A stretch of 64,000 nucleotides of DNA from NCBI RefSeq assembly GCF_023701945.1, contig NZ_JABAEF010000003.1, forward strand, positions 1-64,000, read 5' to 3'. Below are positions 61,964 through 64,000 of the stretch, piece after piece. Under the pieces are notes generated by a model that was not told the DNA's origin, made no database searches, and saw only the letters and a program-made list of their open reading frames with translations. Numbering within the stretch: the stretch's first letter is position 1; every line of letters begins with the position of its first letter. The position numbers were made by a program, and so were the translations under genes. Source of the DNA: Rhizobium sp. CG5. Lineage in GTDB: Bacteria > Pseudomonadota > Alphaproteobacteria > Rhizobiales > Rhizobiaceae.

Positions 61964-62204
61964 CCCCCCTCTGGCTTGCCAGCCATCTCCCCCACACGGG
62001 GGGAGATCGGCCAGGATGCACCCGCCCGCCCAGCCAGAAAAGCCACAGAGCAGACGACATGCATTCGGACCCGTCACGACCTGGCCAGCACGCTTCCTGT
62101 GTCTTATCGTTTCAGCGCTCGCAATGCCATCCGACCGGTCGAGAGGCGAACCGCGGGTCGATCTCCCCCCGTGTGGGGGAGATGGCTGGCAAGCCAGAGG
62201 GGGG
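61964..62204. repeat. Long inverted-repeat element between the deacetylase and bacA genes
   Basis: The arms 61964-62008 and 62160-62204 carry CTCTGGCTTGCCAGCCATCTC and its complement, with a CCCCACACGGGG core. It is a variant of the CTCAAGGGG family. The surrounding gap holds no gene. Confidence 0.82.
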
Positions 62205-62235
62205 CGACCTCGCTCTGCCGTGGGCGGCGTCCCAC

Positions 62236-62270
62236 AAACGCAAACCGCGCCGGATCGCTCCGGCGCGGTT
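62236..62270 (-). terminator. bacA terminator
   Basis: A perfect 12-bp stem (AACCGCGCCGGA/TCCGGCGCGGTT) with a four-base loop lies 28 bases after the bacA stop and is followed on the minus strand by TTTGCGTTTG. Confidence 0.8.
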
Positions 62271-62297
62271 GAATCGTGATACGTCAAAGGCGATGGC

Positions 62298-63575
62298 TTA
62301 CGGCTTGTCCGCCTCAAGCTCTCCGCCCTCGGCCTCACGCTCCAGATAGCGCTGGTCGATTTCCGGCAGAGGCTCGTTGTCGATCGCCGCCTCAAAGGCC
62401 CGCAGACGTTTGTGGATCGACAGAAGCTCGACGATCGTCGGCCAGACATTGACCAGGTACTGGAACGAATTGCTGACCTGACCGAAGGCGGTGGCGATCT
62501 GCTGGTAGATACCGTAGGTGATTTTCACCGCGACGATGGTCGGCACCAGCATGAAGATCAGGAACAGCGCATCGGCCTGGCCGTAGAAGGAGCGCGCCAG
62601 ATTGAAATAGGTGTAGTGGAAATAGAGGCGGAAATAGTTGCGCCGGACATTGGTGAACAGCTCGACCACCGTCAGGGGCTGGGCGCGATCGGCATGGTCT
62701 TCCCCGTAGACGAGTTCCTTGCGATAGGCCGCCTCGACCCGCTGATTGCGGAATTCCAGGCCCGGCAGCTTGATGCCGACCACGGCCAGCAGGAAGGTGC
62801 CGAACACCGACCAGATCAAGGCCAGCCAGAACAGGCTGTGGGGAACCGCACCGATGATCGGTAGTTCGGTAACGTAGGACGACAGGACGAACAGGATCGG
62901 CAGGAAGGCGATCAGGTTCATCACCGCATCGATCAGGCTGACGCCGAGCCCCTCAAACGTCGAGGCAAACCGCATCGTATCTTCCTGGACACGCTGCGAG
63001 GCACCTTCGATATGGCGAACCTTCTGCCACTTCGACATGTAATAATCGTTCATCGCCGTGCGCCAGCGGAAGATATAATGGCTGACGAAGAACCGGACGA
63101 TGACGAAGACCGCGACGTTCAGGAAGGCGATGCTCCAGAAGGTGATCATCAGACTGTAGAAGTCCCAGGTCGTGATCCCCGGTTTGCCTGTCAGAGCATT
63201 CTGCAGCAGGTCGCCGAAGGGCCGACGCCAGTTGTTCAAAAGCACCGAGACCTGCACGTCGAAATAGGTCGTGAAGATGATGAAGAACGTGCCCCAGATC
63301 GCCCAGGTCCGCCACGGATGATCCTTGGCATAGAACTGCCAGAACAGGCCGAACGCGGCTGTCCAGATGCCCGCATAGATGCAGAACCACAGATAGTCTT
63401 TGGTCAGGAAGAACGTGAGGTTGATCACCGGCTCGGCGTCGGCCGGCGTGGGTGGAAGTCCGATGGCTGTTCCCATCTGTTCACCGAAGAGATACCAGAC
63501 GAGAACAGAAAGAAGGACCCAGACAGCGAAAGAGGAAAAGAACAGTTTCGGTTTGGGAAAGAAGGATTGGAACAC
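62298..63575 (-). CDS. bacA: SbmA/BacA family peptide transporter BacA
   Basis: 425 aa. Membrane helices fill the first two thirds, with [52 protein letters not shown] and [14 protein letters not shown], all characteristic of BacA. It imports peptides, including plant NCR and antimicrobial peptides, in exchange for protons. In Sinorhizobium it is needed for bacteroid survival. The C-terminus here is longer and acidic ([13 protein letters not shown]). A palindrome lies about 100 bases upstream. Confidence 0.93.
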   Translation of the reverse strand: MFQSFFPKPKLFFSSFAVWVLLSVLVWYLFGEQMGTAIGLPPTPADAEPVINLTFFLTKDYLWFCIYAGIWTAAFGLFWQFYAKDHPWRTWAIWGTFFIIFTTYFDVQVSVLLNNWRRPFGDLLQNALTGKPGITTWDFYSLMITFWSIAFLNVAVFVIVRFFVSHYIFRWRTAMNDYYMSKWQKVRHIEGASQRVQEDTMRFASTFEGLGVSLIDAVMNLIAFLPILFVLSSYVTELPIIGAVPHSLFWLALIWSVFGTFLLAVVGIKLPGLEFRNQRVEAAYRKELVYGEDHADRAQPLTVVELFTNVRRNYFRLYFHYTYFNLARSFYGQADALFLIFMLVPTIVAVKITYGIYQQIATAFGQVSNSFQYLVNVWPTIVELLSIHKRLRAFEAAIDNEPLPEIDQRYLEREAEGGELEADKP

Positions 63576-63676
63576 GGAAGTGGACTTTCCTGACTGGAGT
63601 GTTCTGAAGAGGTCGAAACACCTGTTGGCGGGAAACTATGGCAGTTCCGTGGGGCGGGCAATGGCCCTTGGCGAGT

Positions 63677-63692
63677 GTTACACAATTGTAAC
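63677..63692. promoter_or_regulatory. Inverted repeat upstream of bacA
   Basis: GTTACA-CAAT-TGTAAC, a perfect six-base palindrome about 100 bases upstream of the bacA ATG and just beyond the end of the MFS gene. It may be an operator, but no regulator can be named. Confidence 0.35.
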
Positions 63693-63702
63693 GACAGGAC
63701 TA

Positions 63703-64000
63703 TCAGCCGATGCGGCGATAGACCGGAACGACCAGGAGCGCGCAGGCAACCAGGGCGAGTGCTGCCAGCACCGTGGGCCCGGTGAAGCTGCCGGTCGTCT
63801 CGGCCAGCCAGCCGGCCACCAAGGGTCCGGCGATCTGGCCGACCCCGAAGGCGGCCGTCATGAAGGCCAGCGCCCGGCGCGGGCTTTGCGGCGACAGGGT
63901 CCGGCCGATGCGCAGGCCGTAGGCGGTGATCATGATGAAGGTAGCGCCAAGGCTTGCCCCGCCGATGAGCGGCGCATAGGGAAACGGCAAGAGCACGGTC
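63703..64000 (-). CDS. C-terminal part of an MFS transporter (YbfB/YjiJ-like), cut by the window edge
   Basis: About 98 codons to the stop at 63703. They encode two to three membrane helices with RIGRTLSPQSPRRALAFMTAAFGVGQIAGPLVAGWLAE, the last helices of a YbfB/YjiJ-type 12-helix transporter. The start lies beyond 64000. An apparent start near 63996 is internal. The substrate is unknown. Confidence 0.75.
   Translation of the reverse strand, partial: TVLLPFPYAPLIGGASLGATFIMITAYGLRIGRTLSPQSPRRALAFMTAAFGVGQIAGPLVAGWLAETTGSFTGPTVLAALALVACALLVVPVYRRIG

Noticed and set aside
1..64000. CRISPR arrays and tRNA or rRNA genes
   Set aside because: No regularly spaced identical repeats with unique spacers and no tRNA cloverleaf or rRNA segments were recognised in either strand.

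Overview
The window looks like chromosomal DNA of a Rhizobiaceae alphaproteobacterium (Rhizobium, Agrobacterium, Ensifer or a close relative). The evidence is high GC, a fused trpE(G) with a WWW leader peptide, a NolR-type regulator, BacA, a choXWV choline transporter, TGA-N9-TCA iron operators, and palindromic rhizobial intergenic repeats. It opens in the tail of an IS110-type transposase and closes inside an MFS transporter gene. No rRNA, tRNA or CRISPR array was found.

Layout. 0.3-3.5 kb: an Lrp/AsnC regulator divergent from a saccharopine-dehydrogenase-like gene, then an aldehyde dehydrogenase. 3.8-7.2 kb: a secreted protein made of three tandem VHL-beta-like repeats, an orphan shortened antitoxin, and an AT-rich islet with an ABC-ATPase/Toprim (OLD or fused-PARIS-like) nuclease. 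7.2-17.5 kb: mostly housekeeping and metabolism (dimethylglycine/sarcosine dehydrogenase-like enzyme, SelO, a lipoprotein, HupE/UreJ, a PhyH-like dioxygenase, a tautomerase, QueF coupled to a CDF metal exporter, an orphan HigA antitoxin with a perfect palindromic operator). 17.6-31.5 kb: trpE(G) with its attenuator, a chemoreceptor, an extensin-like protein, a heme receptor with two RirA-type operators, fhs, and an Lrp, a LuxR and a PAS protein.

31.6-39.15 kb: a minus-strand operon of five little-known genes (coiled-coil protein, unknown protein, AAA+ ATPase, DUF6638-like, DUF2333 membrane protein) with a toxin-antitoxin pair and a palindromic repeat inside it. This is the best candidate for an undescribed system. 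39.4-44.4 kb: cytochrome c, choXWV, a HugZ-like protein and nolR. 44.7-53.4 kb: PhoX phosphatase, omega-amino acid:pyruvate aminotransferase, a repeat-truncated TetR remnant, adenine deaminase, and a K+ channel with a zinc ribbon. 53.4-64 kb: an AAC(6')-like acetyltransferase, a GH13 alpha-glucosidase, an LDH2-type dehydrogenase, a glycosyltransferase, der with a YfgM-like gene, NnrU, a polysaccharide deacetylase, bacA and the MFS fragment.

Several genes bear on symbiosis, envelope and nutrient stress: nolR, bacA, choXWV, phoX and the heme receptor. RNA-level control is visible at trpL and suggested at the CDF-queF leader, nolR and choX. All functions are read from sequence motifs; nothing was searched or computed.
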